Shown here one piece after another: positions 43,369-52,135 of a stretch of 64,000 bases of DNA. The DNA comes from DASZHJ01 sp035517495 (GTDB taxonomy: Bacteria > Pseudomonadota > Alphaproteobacteria > ATCC43930 > CGMCC-115725), in the NCBI GenBank assembly GCA_035517495.1, contig DATIYT010000103.1:372001-436000 (forward strand). The letters are read 5' to 3'. The notes under the pieces were generated by a model that saw only the letters and a program-made list of their open reading frames with translations, did no database searches and was not told where the DNA came from. Numbering within the stretch: the stretch's first letter is position 1; every line of letters begins with the position of its first letter. Made by a program: the position numbers and the translations under genes.

Positions 43369-44084
43369 CCCGCGATCACGACTTCGAGGCTACGCGCGAG
43401 GAAGCCCAGCAGCTCGCTGCCCTGACCTGGATGGAACTTGCCGGCCTTCCGGGCGCCGATGGCGAGCAAGCCGGGCGGTGCCAGCGGGCTGACGGAGAGG
43501 CGCAGGAGCGCCGCCGAGCGCACCAATCCGGCACCGCTGCCGAACAGGATCGGATCGCCCACGGTATCGGAATTGAACAGCACGCTGCGGTCGGCGCCGA
43601 ACAGCTTACTAATGGTGCCGCGCTCCAATAATTGTACGCCGCGTACCGAGAGGTTGCTGCGGCCGCACGAGTTCGATTCGACCGCCAGGGTCACGACGTC
43701 GGCGTCCAGCAGCACACAGAGATCGGTGGTGACGATCTGGATCAGGTGCTCGAAGCTGGGTGCCGCCAACAAGGCCAGCACCGCTTGGTGCACCCGCGAT
43801 TGGCTCGCGAGATTAGCCCGGCTGGTCGAGATCAGCGCGCGCTGTTGATTCTTGAGGCGCGCCAACTCCGCCTGGAGCCGCTGCAGCATGAAGTGCTGCA
43901 AATCGACAACGCTGTCGCCGCGGTCGCGCACCGGTGGCGTCAGTATCTGCAGCAATTCCGGATGCTCCGCGAGAAATTCCGGGTGCTCGCGCAGGAACGC
44001 CACAACATCGCTCGACTGGAGCGCCGATACCTCGGGCAATTTGCGCGGAGCGCGGAGCGCGGGTTTGTCTTGGGGATGGTCCAA
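43344..44084 (-). CDS. DUF484 family protein
   Basis: The 246-residue protein is a DUF484 member with the start VVAFLREHPEFLAEHPELLQ, a coiled segment (DLQHFMLQRLQAELARL), a GAF-like middle and the LLRLSVSPLAPPGLLAIGARK end. The function is unknown, but it is regularly located next to xerC, as here with a 25-base overlap. fsa precedes it by three bases. Confidence 0.9.
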   Translation of the reverse strand: MDHPQDKPALRAPRKLPEVSALQSSDVVAFLREHPEFLAEHPELLQILTPPVRDRGDSVVDLQHFMLQRLQAELARLKNQQRALISTSRANLASQSRVHQAVLALLAAPSFEHLIQIVTTDLCVLLDADVVTLAVESNSCGRSNLSVRGVQLLERGTISKLFGADRSVLFNSDTVGDPILFGSGAGLVRSAALLRLSVSPLAPPGLLAIGARKAGKFHPGQGSELLGFLARSLEVVIAGWLDLPTA

Positions 44085-44087
44085 AGC

Positions 44088-44777
44088 CTACTCCGCGGCG
44101 GTACCGAGCTTCTGCTCGGTGCCAAGAATCGATTGTCCGGTCTTCGCCCAATCGGCGAGGAAGGCCGCCAATCCCTTGTCGGTAAGCGGGTGCGCGAACA
44201 TCTGGCGCAATACGTTGGGCGGCAAGGTTGCCACGTGTGCACCGAGTTTCGCTGCCTCCACCACATGCGGCGGATTGCGAATCGAGGCGACCAGCACTTC
44301 GGTGGTGAAGTTCTGATATTGGCGATAGATCTGCACGATCTCAGCGATCAGGCTCATGCCCGCCACGCCGACGTCGTCCAGCCGGCCGACGAATGGGGAG
44401 ACGAAGGTCGCGCCGGCCTTGGCGGCGAGGATCGCCTGTGCGGCCGAGAAGCAGAGAGTGACGTTGACCATCGTCCCCTCGCCGCTCAGGGTCTTGCAGG
44501 CCTTGAGCCCGTTCGGCGTCAGCGGCACCTTGACCGCGATATTGGGGGCGATCTTCGCGAGCTTGCGGCCCTCGGCCAGCATGGTCGCGGTATCGGTCGC
44601 GGTAACCTCGGCGCTCACGGGGCCTGGCACGACCTCGGCGATCTCGCGCACGACCTCGAGGAAATTGCGCCCGGTCTTTGCCACAAGCGAGGGGTTGGTA
44701 GTGACGCCGTCGACGAGGCCTGTCGCGGCAAGATCACGAATTTCGGTGAGGTCGGCGGTATCGATGAAAAACTTCAT
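44088..44777 (-). CDS. fsa: fructose-6-phosphate aldolase / transaldolase-like
   Basis: The 229-residue protein is of the small TalC/FSA type: MKFFIDTADLTEIRDLA, GLVDGVTTNPSLVAK, NIAVKVPLTPNGL with the Schiff-base Lys near residue 86, and TFVSPFVGRLDD. This class carries either transaldolase or fructose-6-phosphate aldolase activity; sequence alone does not settle which. It opens the fsa-DUF484-xerC run and diverges from priA, the order conserved in alphaproteobacteria. Confidence 0.93.
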   Translation of the reverse strand: MKFFIDTADLTEIRDLAATGLVDGVTTNPSLVAKTGRNFLEVVREIAEVVPGPVSAEVTATDTATMLAEGRKLAKIAPNIAVKVPLTPNGLKACKTLSGEGTMVNVTLCFSAAQAILAAKAGATFVSPFVGRLDDVGVAGMSLIAEIVQIYRQYQNFTTEVLVASIRNPPHVVEAAKLGAHVATLPPNVLRQMFAHPLTDKGLAAFLADWAKTGQSILGTEQKLGTAAE

Positions 44778-44863
44778 GCGTAGCGTGTGCCCTGACCAAT
44801 GACTGCCTCGACGCGAGGCCGTTTGCTGGCACCGCTCCGAGTTTCCGACTAAGAGTCTAGCTT

Positions 44864-47104
44864 ATGTCCGAGCGCCACGCCAGTTCCGCCACTTCCTCCG
44901 AGAGGACTACGGAAGCGATAGGGCGTGCGTCAGTGTTGTTGCCGCTTCCCCTTGAAGGCGCCTACGATTATCGCGTTCCCGACGGCATTGCGCTGGAACC
45001 GGGCGATTTCGTCTCTGTGCCGCTCGGAAGCCGCGAGATCATCGGCGTGGTCTGGGATCGCCCCCCTTCGAGCGAGGTCGAACCCAAGAAACTCAAGCTG
45101 GTCGCCAAGCGTCTCGAAGCGCCACCCCTGCCGCGGGAGCTGCGGCGCTTCGTCGAGTGGGTCGCGCAATATACGTTAACCCCGCCGGGCGCAGTTCTAC
45201 GCATGACCATGAGCGTGACCGAGGCGCTCGAACCGGCTCGGCCCGGCTTCGGCTGGGCAATCAGCGCCGCCGGGAGCGCCGCGCTTGCGGGCGGACCGCC
45301 GGGTGAGCTGAGCCCGGCGCGCCGGCGCGTGCTGGCCGCAGCGACAGATGCATTGCCGCTCCCGGCCAAGGAGCTCGCACGCCTCGCCGGCTGCGGCGTC
45401 GGAGTGGTGCAGGCGCTGGAGCGGTTGGGGTTGGTGGAGAGGGTCCCGATCGCGAAGCGCCTCGATCCACCCACGCCCGATTGGCGCCATCAAGGCGTGA
45501 CACTCTCACCGGAGCAGAGCGAAGCTGCCAACGCGCTCGCCGCCGCGGTCAAAGCTGACGCGTTCTCGGTCACGCTGCTCGACGGTGTCACCGGCTCCGG
45601 CAAGACCGAGGTCTATTTCCAGGCGATCGCTGCGGCGCTGGAACGGGGACGCCAGGCGCTGGTGCTGCTGCCAGAGATCGCACTTGGTGCACAGTGGCTC
45701 CAACGTTTCGAGCGCCGCTTCGGCGTGCGTCCGGCCGAATGGCACTCGGACCTGACGCAGGCGGAGCGACGCCATACCTGGCGCGCGGTCGCGGAGGGGC
45801 GCGTGCCGGTATTGGTGGGCGCGCGCTCCGCTCTGTTCCTCCCGTTCCCGCGCCTGGGCCTCATCGTGATCGACGAGGAGCATGACCACTCCTACAAGCA
45901 GGAGGACGGCGTCATTTATCATGCGCGAGACATGGGCGTGGTGCGGGGTTCGCTCGCGAAGTTTCCGGTGGTGCTGGTCTCGGCGACGCCATCGCTCGAG
46001 ACCGTCGTCAATGCGGAGCAGGGACGCTATCGCCGGCTGCACCTGCCGGATCGGCACGGCGCGGCGGTGTTGCCGGAGGTTCGCGCGATCGACATGCGGC
46101 GGCAGAAGCTCGAGCGCCAGCGGTTTCTTTCGGCGCCTTTGGCGGCGGCGCTGGAGCAGACCTTGGGTGCCCGCGAGCAGGCGATGCTGTTCCTAAATCG
46201 CCGGGGATACGCGCCGCTGACCCTCTGCCGGCACTGCGGTTACCGCTTTCAATGTTCGCAGTGCACGGCGTGGCTGGTCGAGCATCGCTTTCATGCGCAA
46301 CTACAGTGCCATCACTGCGGCCATCAGGAGCCGCTGCCGGAATTCTGTCCGGCCTGCGGCGAGGCGGGCCAATTCGCGGCGTGCGGCCCGGGCGTCGAGC
46401 GCCTCGCCGAGGAGGTTGCGGCGCGATTTCCCGGGGCGCGCGTAGCGGTCGTCGCCAGCGATACGCTGACGGGGCCGCGCGCCGTCGCGGAGCTGGTGGC
46501 GAGCGTCGAATCGCACACGATCGACGTGCTGATCGGCACGCAGATGATGGCGAAAGGCCATCACTTCCCGTTGCTGACCTTGGTGGGCGTGGTGGACGCC
46601 GATCTCGGACTCGGCGGCGGCGATCTGCGCGCGGCCGAGCGCACGTTTCAGCTTCTGCACCAGGTGGCGGGCCGCGCCGGCCGCGCCGAGCGGCCGGGGC
46701 TGGTGCTGTTGCAGACCTACATGCCCGAGCACCCCGTGATGCGGGCGCTGATCGCCAATGACCGCGATCGGTTCCTGGCGAGCGAGGCGGATGAGCGGCG
46801 GCGGCATTCCTGGCCGCCCTTCGGCCGCTTGGCGGCATTGATCCTCTCCGGCCCCGACGACGAGACCGTGGATTTCTCCGCCCGCGCCTTCGCGCGCGCG
46901 GCGCCGCACATGCGGGGCGTCGAGGTGCTGGGCCCGGCACCCGCGCCGCTCGCGGTGCTGCGCGGCCGGCATCGCCGGCGCTTTCTGGTGAAGGCCGAGC
47001 GGAGCGTCAACCTACAAGCCGTGCTCCGTGCCTGGATCGACCCCGTGAAGGTGCCGTCGAGCGTCCGGGTACAGGTGGATGTCGACCCCTATAGTTTTTT
47101 GTGA
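44864..47104 (+). CDS. priA: primosomal replication protein N' (PriA helicase)
   Basis: PriA restarts stalled replication forks. The 746-residue protein has Walker A GVTGSGKTEVY (near residue 240), DEEHDHSYKQED, helicase motif SATPSLETV, the Zn-binding CRHCGYRFQCSQCTAWL and CHHCGHQEPLPEFCPAC pairs (residues about 455-500) and the VAGRAGRAERPG motif VI. Length is normal. Its stop marks the left end of the 2.9-kb accessory insert before atpH. Confidence 0.95.
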   Translation: MSERHASSATSSERTTEAIGRASVLLPLPLEGAYDYRVPDGIALEPGDFVSVPLGSREIIGVVWDRPPSSEVEPKKLKLVAKRLEAPPLPRELRRFVEWVAQYTLTPPGAVLRMTMSVTEALEPARPGFGWAISAAGSAALAGGPPGELSPARRRVLAAATDALPLPAKELARLAGCGVGVVQALERLGLVERVPIAKRLDPPTPDWRHQGVTLSPEQSEAANALAAAVKADAFSVTLLDGVTGSGKTEVYFQAIAAALERGRQALVLLPEIALGAQWLQRFERRFGVRPAEWHSDLTQAERRHTWRAVAEGRVPVLVGARSALFLPFPRLGLIVIDEEHDHSYKQEDGVIYHARDMGVVRGSLAKFPVVLVSATPSLETVVNAEQGRYRRLHLPDRHGAAVLPEVRAIDMRRQKLERQRFLSAPLAAALEQTLGAREQAMLFLNRRGYAPLTLCRHCGYRFQCSQCTAWLVEHRFHAQLQCHHCGHQEPLPEFCPACGEAGQFAACGPGVERLAEEVAARFPGARVAVVASDTLTGPRAVAELVASVESHTIDVLIGTQMMAKGHHFPLLTLVGVVDADLGLGGGDLRAAERTFQLLHQVAGRAGRAERPGLVLLQTYMPEHPVMRALIANDRDRFLASEADERRRHSWPPFGRLAALILSGPDDETVDFSARAFARAAPHMRGVEVLGPAPAPLAVLRGRHRRRFLVKAERSVNLQAVLRAWIDPVKVPSSVRVQVDVDPYSFL

Positions 47105-47135
47105 GTCCTCGCGGACCGGTATCCGCAAGATCGAG

Positions 47136-47461
47136 CTATTCGCACGGCTTGCCCGTGGTGAAGTCGCCGCTCGCGAGGTAATGGTGATCGCCGAATGGGC
47201 GATCGGTGCCCGAGCAACCCAGTAGTTCACCGGTTTTGGTTGCCTGCCATGCAGCGCTCCGTTTGCTTGGCTCAAGGATTATCTGGTCGGTCGCGTCATA
47301 AACGAGGCCCAAAGAGCGACGGCGGGCCAATAGCCGATAACGACAGCCACTGCGAACACAGCATAATCCGACCATGGCAGCAGCGGACCAAAGATGCTGA
47401 CTGCAAGCCAAATCACGCCGGGCACGGCAATGCCCGACGACTCGTGGTCAATAATCTCCAT
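47136..47461 (-). pseudogene. degraded paralogue of the membrane protein at 48093
   Basis: The first frame (ATG 47461) encodes a hydrophobic stretch with IAVPGVIWLAVSIFGPLLPW and YAVFAVAVVIGYWPAVALW and then stops. In another frame, GLVYDATDQIILEPSKRSAAW, GELLGCSGTDR and HHYLASGDFTTGKPCE match the C-terminus of the intact protein (GVVYDASDQIMKEPSKRDAAW, GELLGCSQAEH, GHYYLASGDFTSGEPCE). The DNA of the two C-terminal parts is also visibly alike. The middle 80 or so residues are missing and a frameshift joins the halves near 47300-47320. It overlaps the end of the lipoprotein frame by 14 bases, which fits an original operon. Confidence 0.75.
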
Positions 47462-48040
47462 AAGGGGGGTCGGGGGCATCGACGCACTGACCGTCCTGCC
47501 AGGCCACGACGTCGGAATCCCGGCCATCGACGTCTAGCACGATGAGATGGGCGCGCCGTGCTCCTTGAACGGAAGAATGACTGCGTAATCGTCAATGGAT
47601 GAAGCTTCGAAAATCGCCTGCCAACGGCCGGCGATCTTCTTTAGAATTGCAATCGGGCAAGTATCATTGCCGCAAAGGTTTCCGACAGTGAATCGCAGAA
47701 ACACCTCGGGCTCCCCGTCATCATCGATATCGGCAAAAGCCCCGCTCATGTCCTGACGGATATCGAAAGGCGTGTCCAAAACGTCTATTCCCAATTGCGT
47801 ATCTTCTTTCAGTGTGGCGTCGGAATTGATGTAGTCGGTGGCGATCTGGACGAGTTCGGGCGTGAGTGGGCTGTTCAGACGCAACAGGCGATCTCCGGGC
47901 ATCAGCGGCCATGGCCATTCTTCGTCCGGGCTGGTTTGGAGTTCGTTGACGCACCCGCCAATTGCGAGGAGCGCAATTGGAATCCCGAACCTAACAAAAC
48001 GCGTAAAGGTGCGTCGTACGGATTCATCAGTCGCTGGCAT
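47448..48040 (-). pseudogene. small lipoprotein-like gene with late frameshift
   Basis: ATG 48040 starts a 168-residue frame with a lipoprotein-type leader (FGIPIALLAIGGC) and the acidic calcium-loop-like FADIDDDGEPEVFLRF. It breaks off at KEHGAPISSC. In the adjacent frame the sequence runs on as HLIVLDVDGRDSDVVAWQDG and QCVDAPDPPYGDY to a stop at 47448, which reads as the natural end. The switch falls in a GCGCGC tract near 47550, so a two-base expansion (or one-base loss) would explain it. The function is unknown. It lies between the two membrane-protein copies. Confidence 0.6.
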
Positions 48041-48092
48041 CCGGGATGCTCCCAAATTTCTCAGTGCCCGGGCCGTCTCTGCATCCCAGGAG

Positions 48093-48740
48093 CTATTCGC
48101 ATGGCTCGCCGCTCGTGAAATCGCCGCTCGCGAGGTAATAGTGTCCGCCGAGCCGGTGTTCCGCCTGCGAACAGCCAAGCAGCTCGCCGGCCCCCCTCTT
48201 CTGCCAGGCGGCGTCTCGTTTGCTCGGCTCTTTCATGATTTGATCCGACGCGTCGTAAACCACCCCGCGCCAAACCGAGAGGAAGCTGCCCCAGTTGAAG
48301 ACCACGAGCACTGGCGCGTCGCAGTCGATATCCACGATATGTGCATGCCAGCGTTTCAGTTCCGCCTCGGTACAGAGACCGGCCACAGCGTCGGCGACCA
48401 CGTCATCGTACGCTGGTTTCTCCCATTGGAATCTCAAAAAAGCGCTGACTTCGCGGCACCGATAGGCAAGCGGGAATGCTGCAAGCAGGACAACCGAGCA
48501 AGCCGCTACTGCTGCGTAACGTCTTTCCCTAAATCTGCGCCGTATAAGCGCCGCCGCGGCGATCGGCACCGCAAGCCAGGCGATTCCGAGAATAAGCAGG
48601 GCAACCATGATCAACCCCGGCGCTACGAACATGAAGGCGAACACCGCGTCCGAGTTCGCCCAGGCGGGAAGCAGCAAGCTTCCAAGCAGCCAAAGTGCGA
48701 CGATCCACGCGAAGGGCCGAATGTGGGGGCGAAGACTCAT
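48093..48740 (-). CDS. multi-spanning membrane protein, candidate toxin immunity protein
   Basis: No family was recognised for this 215-residue protein. It has three hydrophobic segments (about residues 10-28, 34-68 and 77-92, including FVAPGLIMVALLILGIAWLA), then a soluble C-terminal domain of about 120 residues with conserved-looking Cys and Trp (KRWHAHIVDIDCDAP, GELLGCS, SGDFTSGEPCE). The start overlaps the toxin-like gene's stop by four bases, so they are coupled. A partial copy lies 0.7 kb downstream. Coupling, membrane location and duplication all fit an immunity protein, but that is inference. Confidence 0.6.
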   Translation of the reverse strand: MSLRPHIRPFAWIVALWLLGSLLLPAWANSDAVFAFMFVAPGLIMVALLILGIAWLAVPIAAAALIRRRFRERRYAAVAACSVVLLAAFPLAYRCREVSAFLRFQWEKPAYDDVVADAVAGLCTEAELKRWHAHIVDIDCDAPVLVVFNWGSFLSVWRGVVYDASDQIMKEPSKRDAAWQKRGAGELLGCSQAEHRLGGHYYLASGDFTSGEPCE

Positions 48741-49711
48741 GGAGAGTTGTCGGGATTGGTGACGATCCGCCCTTCCAAAAAATCGTTAAACCCTTTCCGA
48801 ATCATCGCGAGATCCCGAGGGTTGTTGAAGTATGGTCCGGATTTGTCTCCCGAGCCGAATAGATTGGCAAAACCTGACCCAGTGATGGCATAGCCCCACG
48901 AATAACCGGCTGCCGCCGCGACCACGCCGAAGTTGTAGTTTCCGAAATCGATGAAGTCTTTATTGTAGTGCTCTCCGTCGGAGCCGTAGATCCGCTGGTA
49001 ATTCACTGACCCGAGGAATAGCTGGATCATCGTGGCATCGCGCCACTTCTCAGCCGCATCAAAGCCAGCCGTTTGAGCCATTGCCTGATACTGGCGAAAT
49101 ATCTCTTCGCCGAGCCTGGCATTACCCTCGAGCGAAACGTCGGGGGGCTTCTTCATCGGATTGTCGCGATAATCCGTCACGACCGAACCATCGCGGAGCG
49201 TCACGATGCGAGGGTCTCTTGTGTGTCCGGATGCATCGGGTGCATCGTTTTGCACCGTGTCGTTCGCCGCCACCCGGACTCCACTGCCGTCGGACGTTCA
49301 TCGTCCCCGCCAGTCGCGGGATTCCGTGCCGACGTTTGGATTATATTTGCGAAGCACTTCGAGTTGCCGCAGGCGGTCCGCCACGTCGGGGGTGAGCTTC
49401 GGCAGGTTCATGAATGCGAGTGAGATGTGCGCTTGGGTGGGCGCGCCCTGACCCAGCGACTTTGCCGCCGATTGCAGATAGCGGTGCCGAGCGTCGAAAT
49501 CAGTCAAGATGTCCCAACCAAACGCGACGGCCAGAGTCTCCGCAAACTCTTCGGCCTCGACCGGCTCGAAGACCGGCGCGGCGGTGGCGATCGATCTCCG
49601 ACGGATCGCGAGCGGCGCCGGGCCGAGGAAAATGCCGGCTTCCGTGATCCGTGGCACGCCGTCTGCGGCGGCGAGGCTTGGTGCGGCGGGCGAAAGAGCG
49701 GTCTCGGACAT
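48737..49711 (-). pseudogene. polymorphic-toxin-like protein (type 44-like C-terminus) split by an in-frame TGA
   Basis: One frame of 325 codons is broken only by TGA at 49298-49300 (codon 138). The N-terminal part (MSETALSPAAPSLAAADG, then AHISLAFMNLPKLTPDVADRL and LRKYNPN) and the part after the stop (TSDGSGVRVAANDTVQNDAP) read as one protein; W would fit the stop (GRWTSDGSG), a TGG to TGA change. The C-terminal domain (FIDFGNYNFGVVAAAAGYSW, then FNNPRDLAMIRKGFND) resembles polymorphic toxin type 44, a predicted RNase group. A GTG at 49273 could still start the C-terminal 178 residues. The domain call is from memory and moderately sure. Confidence 0.6.
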
Positions 49712-49915
49712 GCAGGCGACCCTCTTGGAGTGAAAGGCGCATCCCATACGCCAATTGCGGGTCCCATGTCAAGAACATAAAGAGAACAGTCTACACCCCC
49801 GCTTTCCTCGCGCGGCTGTGCCGCTGGCGACCGCAGTCGCCTTGTTTTCGCGCCTGTCAAAGCGTCGCATTCTGCGGGGATTTCACCGTGTTGCCACACC
49901 CCGGAACGCGTGTTA

Positions 49916-49972
49916 AAACCCGCGCGCTTCCCGGCCGGGGGATGGTCGATAACCGCCGGGAGGCGCGGGTTT
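49916..49972. other. long hairpin in the atp operon leader
   Basis: AAACCCGCGC plus TTCCCGGC (49916-49935) pairs with GCCGGGA plus GCGCGGGTTT (49955-49972) around a 19-base loop, with one small internal mismatch. It lies 58 bases before atpH. It could be a terminator for upstream plus-strand transcripts, given the T-run at its end, or a leader element of the ATP synthase mRNA. The 283 bases from 49748 to 50030 hold no gene. Confidence 0.55.
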
Positions 49973-50030
49973 CAAAGGCATTCGAGGCGGTTTCCCGCTC
50001 TCGTCCAAGTACATCGAGGATGGGTCAGAC

Positions 50031-50585
50031 GTGGCATCCGAAGCAGGCGTCTCCGGGCTCGCCGAGCGTTACGCCAAGGCCTTGTTCGATCTCGCGGACG
50101 AGCGGAAAGCGCTCGACGCGGTGGCGGATGACCTGCGCGCGCTCGGTGCAATGATCGCGGAGAGCGCCGATTTCCGGCGGTTGATCCGGAGCCCGGTGCT
50201 GTCGCGGCTGGAGCAGGGGAAGGCGATCGCGGCGCTCGCGGAGCGCGCGGGCTTCTCGACGCTCACGCGCAATCTTTTGGGCGTTGCGGCGCGCAACCGG
50301 CGGCTCTTCGTGCTGCCGGAGGTGATTGCGGGCTATCTCCGGGAACTGGCGGCGCGGCGCGGCGAGGTCACGGCGGAAGTGACGGCGGCGCGCGCGCTGA
50401 CGCGCGAGCAGGCCGAGAAGGTGAGGGAGCAGCTCCGCCGGGCGGTCGGCCGCAAGGTGGCGGTCGATATCCGGGTGGACCCGAGCCTGATCGGCGGCCT
50501 CGTGGTCCGGGTCGGCTCGCGCCTGATCGATGCGTCTCTCAAGAACAAGCTCGCGCGGCTGCGCGTTGCGATGAAGGGAGCCTGA
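50031..50585 (+). CDS. atpH: ATP synthase F1 delta subunit
   Basis: The delta subunit joins the F1 head to the peripheral stalk. The 184-residue protein has GLAERYAKALFDLADE at the start, FSTLTRNLLGVAARNRRL in the middle and the C-terminal signature VRVDPSLIGGLVVRVGSRLIDASL with the final KLARLRVAMKG. The GTG start at 50031 begins the conserved segment. It opens atpHAGDC; the F0 genes are absent, as is normal in alphaproteobacteria, where they form a separate operon. Confidence 0.95.
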   Translation: MASEAGVSGLAERYAKALFDLADERKALDAVADDLRALGAMIAESADFRRLIRSPVLSRLEQGKAIAALAERAGFSTLTRNLLGVAARNRRLFVLPEVIAGYLRELAARRGEVTAEVTAARALTREQAEKVREQLRRAVGRKVAVDIRVDPSLIGGLVVRVGSRLIDASLKNKLARLRVAMKGA

Positions 50586-50588
50586 GGC

Positions 50589-52118
50589 ATGGATATTCGT
50601 CCGGCGGAGATCTCCGCCATCCTGAAGCAGCAGATCGCGGAGTTCGGCACCGAGGCCGACGTGGCGGAAGTGGGCCAGGTGCTCTCGGTCGGTGACGGCA
50701 TCGCGCGCATCTACGGCCTCGACAAGGTGCAGGCCGGCGAGATGGTGGAGTTTCCGAACGGCACCAAGGGTATGGCGCTCAACCTCGAGAGCGACAACGT
50801 CGGCGTGGTGATCTTCGGCGACGACAGCGGCATCCGCGAGGGCGACACCGTGAAGCGCACGGGCGCCATCGTCGACGTGCCCGTTGGAAAGGGGCTGTTG
50901 GGCCGCGTCGTCGACGGGCTCGGCAACCCAATCGACGGCCGGGGTCCCTTGACGGACGTGAAGCGCATGCGAGTCGAGGTGAAGGCGCCCGGGATCATTC
51001 CGCGCCGCTCGGTGCACGAGCCGGTGCAGACGGGGCTGAAGGCGATCGACGCGCTGGTGCCGATCGGGCGGGGCCAGCGCGAGCTGATCATCGGCGACAG
51101 ACAGACCGGCAAGACCGCGGTCGCGATCGACGCCTTCATCAATCAGAAGGCCGTGAATGCCGTCGGGGACGAGAAGCGCAAGCTCTATTGCGTCTACGTC
51201 GCCTGCGGCCAAAAGCGCTCGACCGTGGCTCAGTTCGTGAAGACGCTTCAGGACTATGGCGCTCTCGAATACTCGATCGTGGTGGCGGCGACCGCGTCGG
51301 AACCGGCGCCGCTGCAGTACCTGGCGCCCTACACCGGCTGCACGATGGGCGAGTTCTTCCGCGATAACGGCATGCATGCCGTTATCGTCTACGACGATCT
51401 CTCGAAGCAGGCCGTCGCCTATCGCCAGATGTCGCTGCTGCTGCGCCGCCCGCCCGGCCGCGAGGCCTATCCGGGCGACGTGTTCTATCTGCACTCCCGG
51501 CTCCTGGAGCGCGCCGCCAAGATGAACGAGGACCACGGCTCGGGCTCGCTCACGGCGCTGCCGATCATCGAGACGCAGGCGGGTGACGTCTCGGCCTACA
51601 TTCCCACCAACGTGATCTCGATCACCGACGGACAAATCTTCCTTGAGACCGATCTGTTCTATCGCGGCATTCGCCCGGCCATCAATGTCGGCCTCTCCGT
51701 GAGCCGCGTCGGCTCGGCGGCGCAGATCAAGGCGATGAAGCAGGTGGCGGGCCGGATCAAGCTCGAACTCGCGCAATACCGCGAAATGGCGGCGTTCTCG
51801 CAATTCGCGAGCGACCTCGATCCCGCGACTCAGCGCCTGCTGGCGCGCGGCGCGCGGCTCACCGAGCTTCTGAAGCAGCCGCAGTTCCAGCCGATGGCGG
51901 TCGAAGAGCAGGTGATCTCGATCTTCTCGGGCACGCGCGGATTCCTCGACCGGGTCGAAGTGGCGAATGTCGGCCGCTTCGAGCAGTCGTTCTTGTCCGA
52001 GCTCAAGTCGAAACGGCCGGCGATCCTTGAGTCCATCCGCGACACGCGGGAGCTCACGGCGGACACCGAGAAGGAGCTGATGACCTTCCTCGACGAGTTC
52101 GCGCGGACATTCGTCTAA
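50589..52118 (+). CDS. atpA: ATP synthase F1 alpha subunit
   Basis: This is the non-catalytic nucleotide-binding subunit. The 509-residue protein has the MDIRPAEISAILKQQI start, the P-loop GDRQTGKTAVAID (near residue 169), the ALEYSIVVAATASEPAPLQY segment and the SVSRVGSAAQIKAMKQ signature containing the Arg finger. Length and sequence are typical. Confidence 0.97.
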   Translation: MDIRPAEISAILKQQIAEFGTEADVAEVGQVLSVGDGIARIYGLDKVQAGEMVEFPNGTKGMALNLESDNVGVVIFGDDSGIREGDTVKRTGAIVDVPVGKGLLGRVVDGLGNPIDGRGPLTDVKRMRVEVKAPGIIPRRSVHEPVQTGLKAIDALVPIGRGQRELIIGDRQTGKTAVAIDAFINQKAVNAVGDEKRKLYCVYVACGQKRSTVAQFVKTLQDYGALEYSIVVAATASEPAPLQYLAPYTGCTMGEFFRDNGMHAVIVYDDLSKQAVAYRQMSLLLRRPPGREAYPGDVFYLHSRLLERAAKMNEDHGSGSLTALPIIETQAGDVSAYIPTNVISITDGQIFLETDLFYRGIRPAINVGLSVSRVGSAAQIKAMKQVAGRIKLELAQYREMAAFSQFASDLDPATQRLLARGARLTELLKQPQFQPMAVEEQVISIFSGTRGFLDRVEVANVGRFEQSFLSELKSKRPAILESIRDTRELTADTEKELMTFLDEFARTFV

Positions 52119-52135
52119 GGCATTACCGCTAACCT

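Noticed and set aside
47012..47275. A minus-strand frame overlapping the end of priA
   Set aside because: It lies largely within priA on the opposite strand, has no family features, and its 3' part overlaps the pseudogene in another frame.
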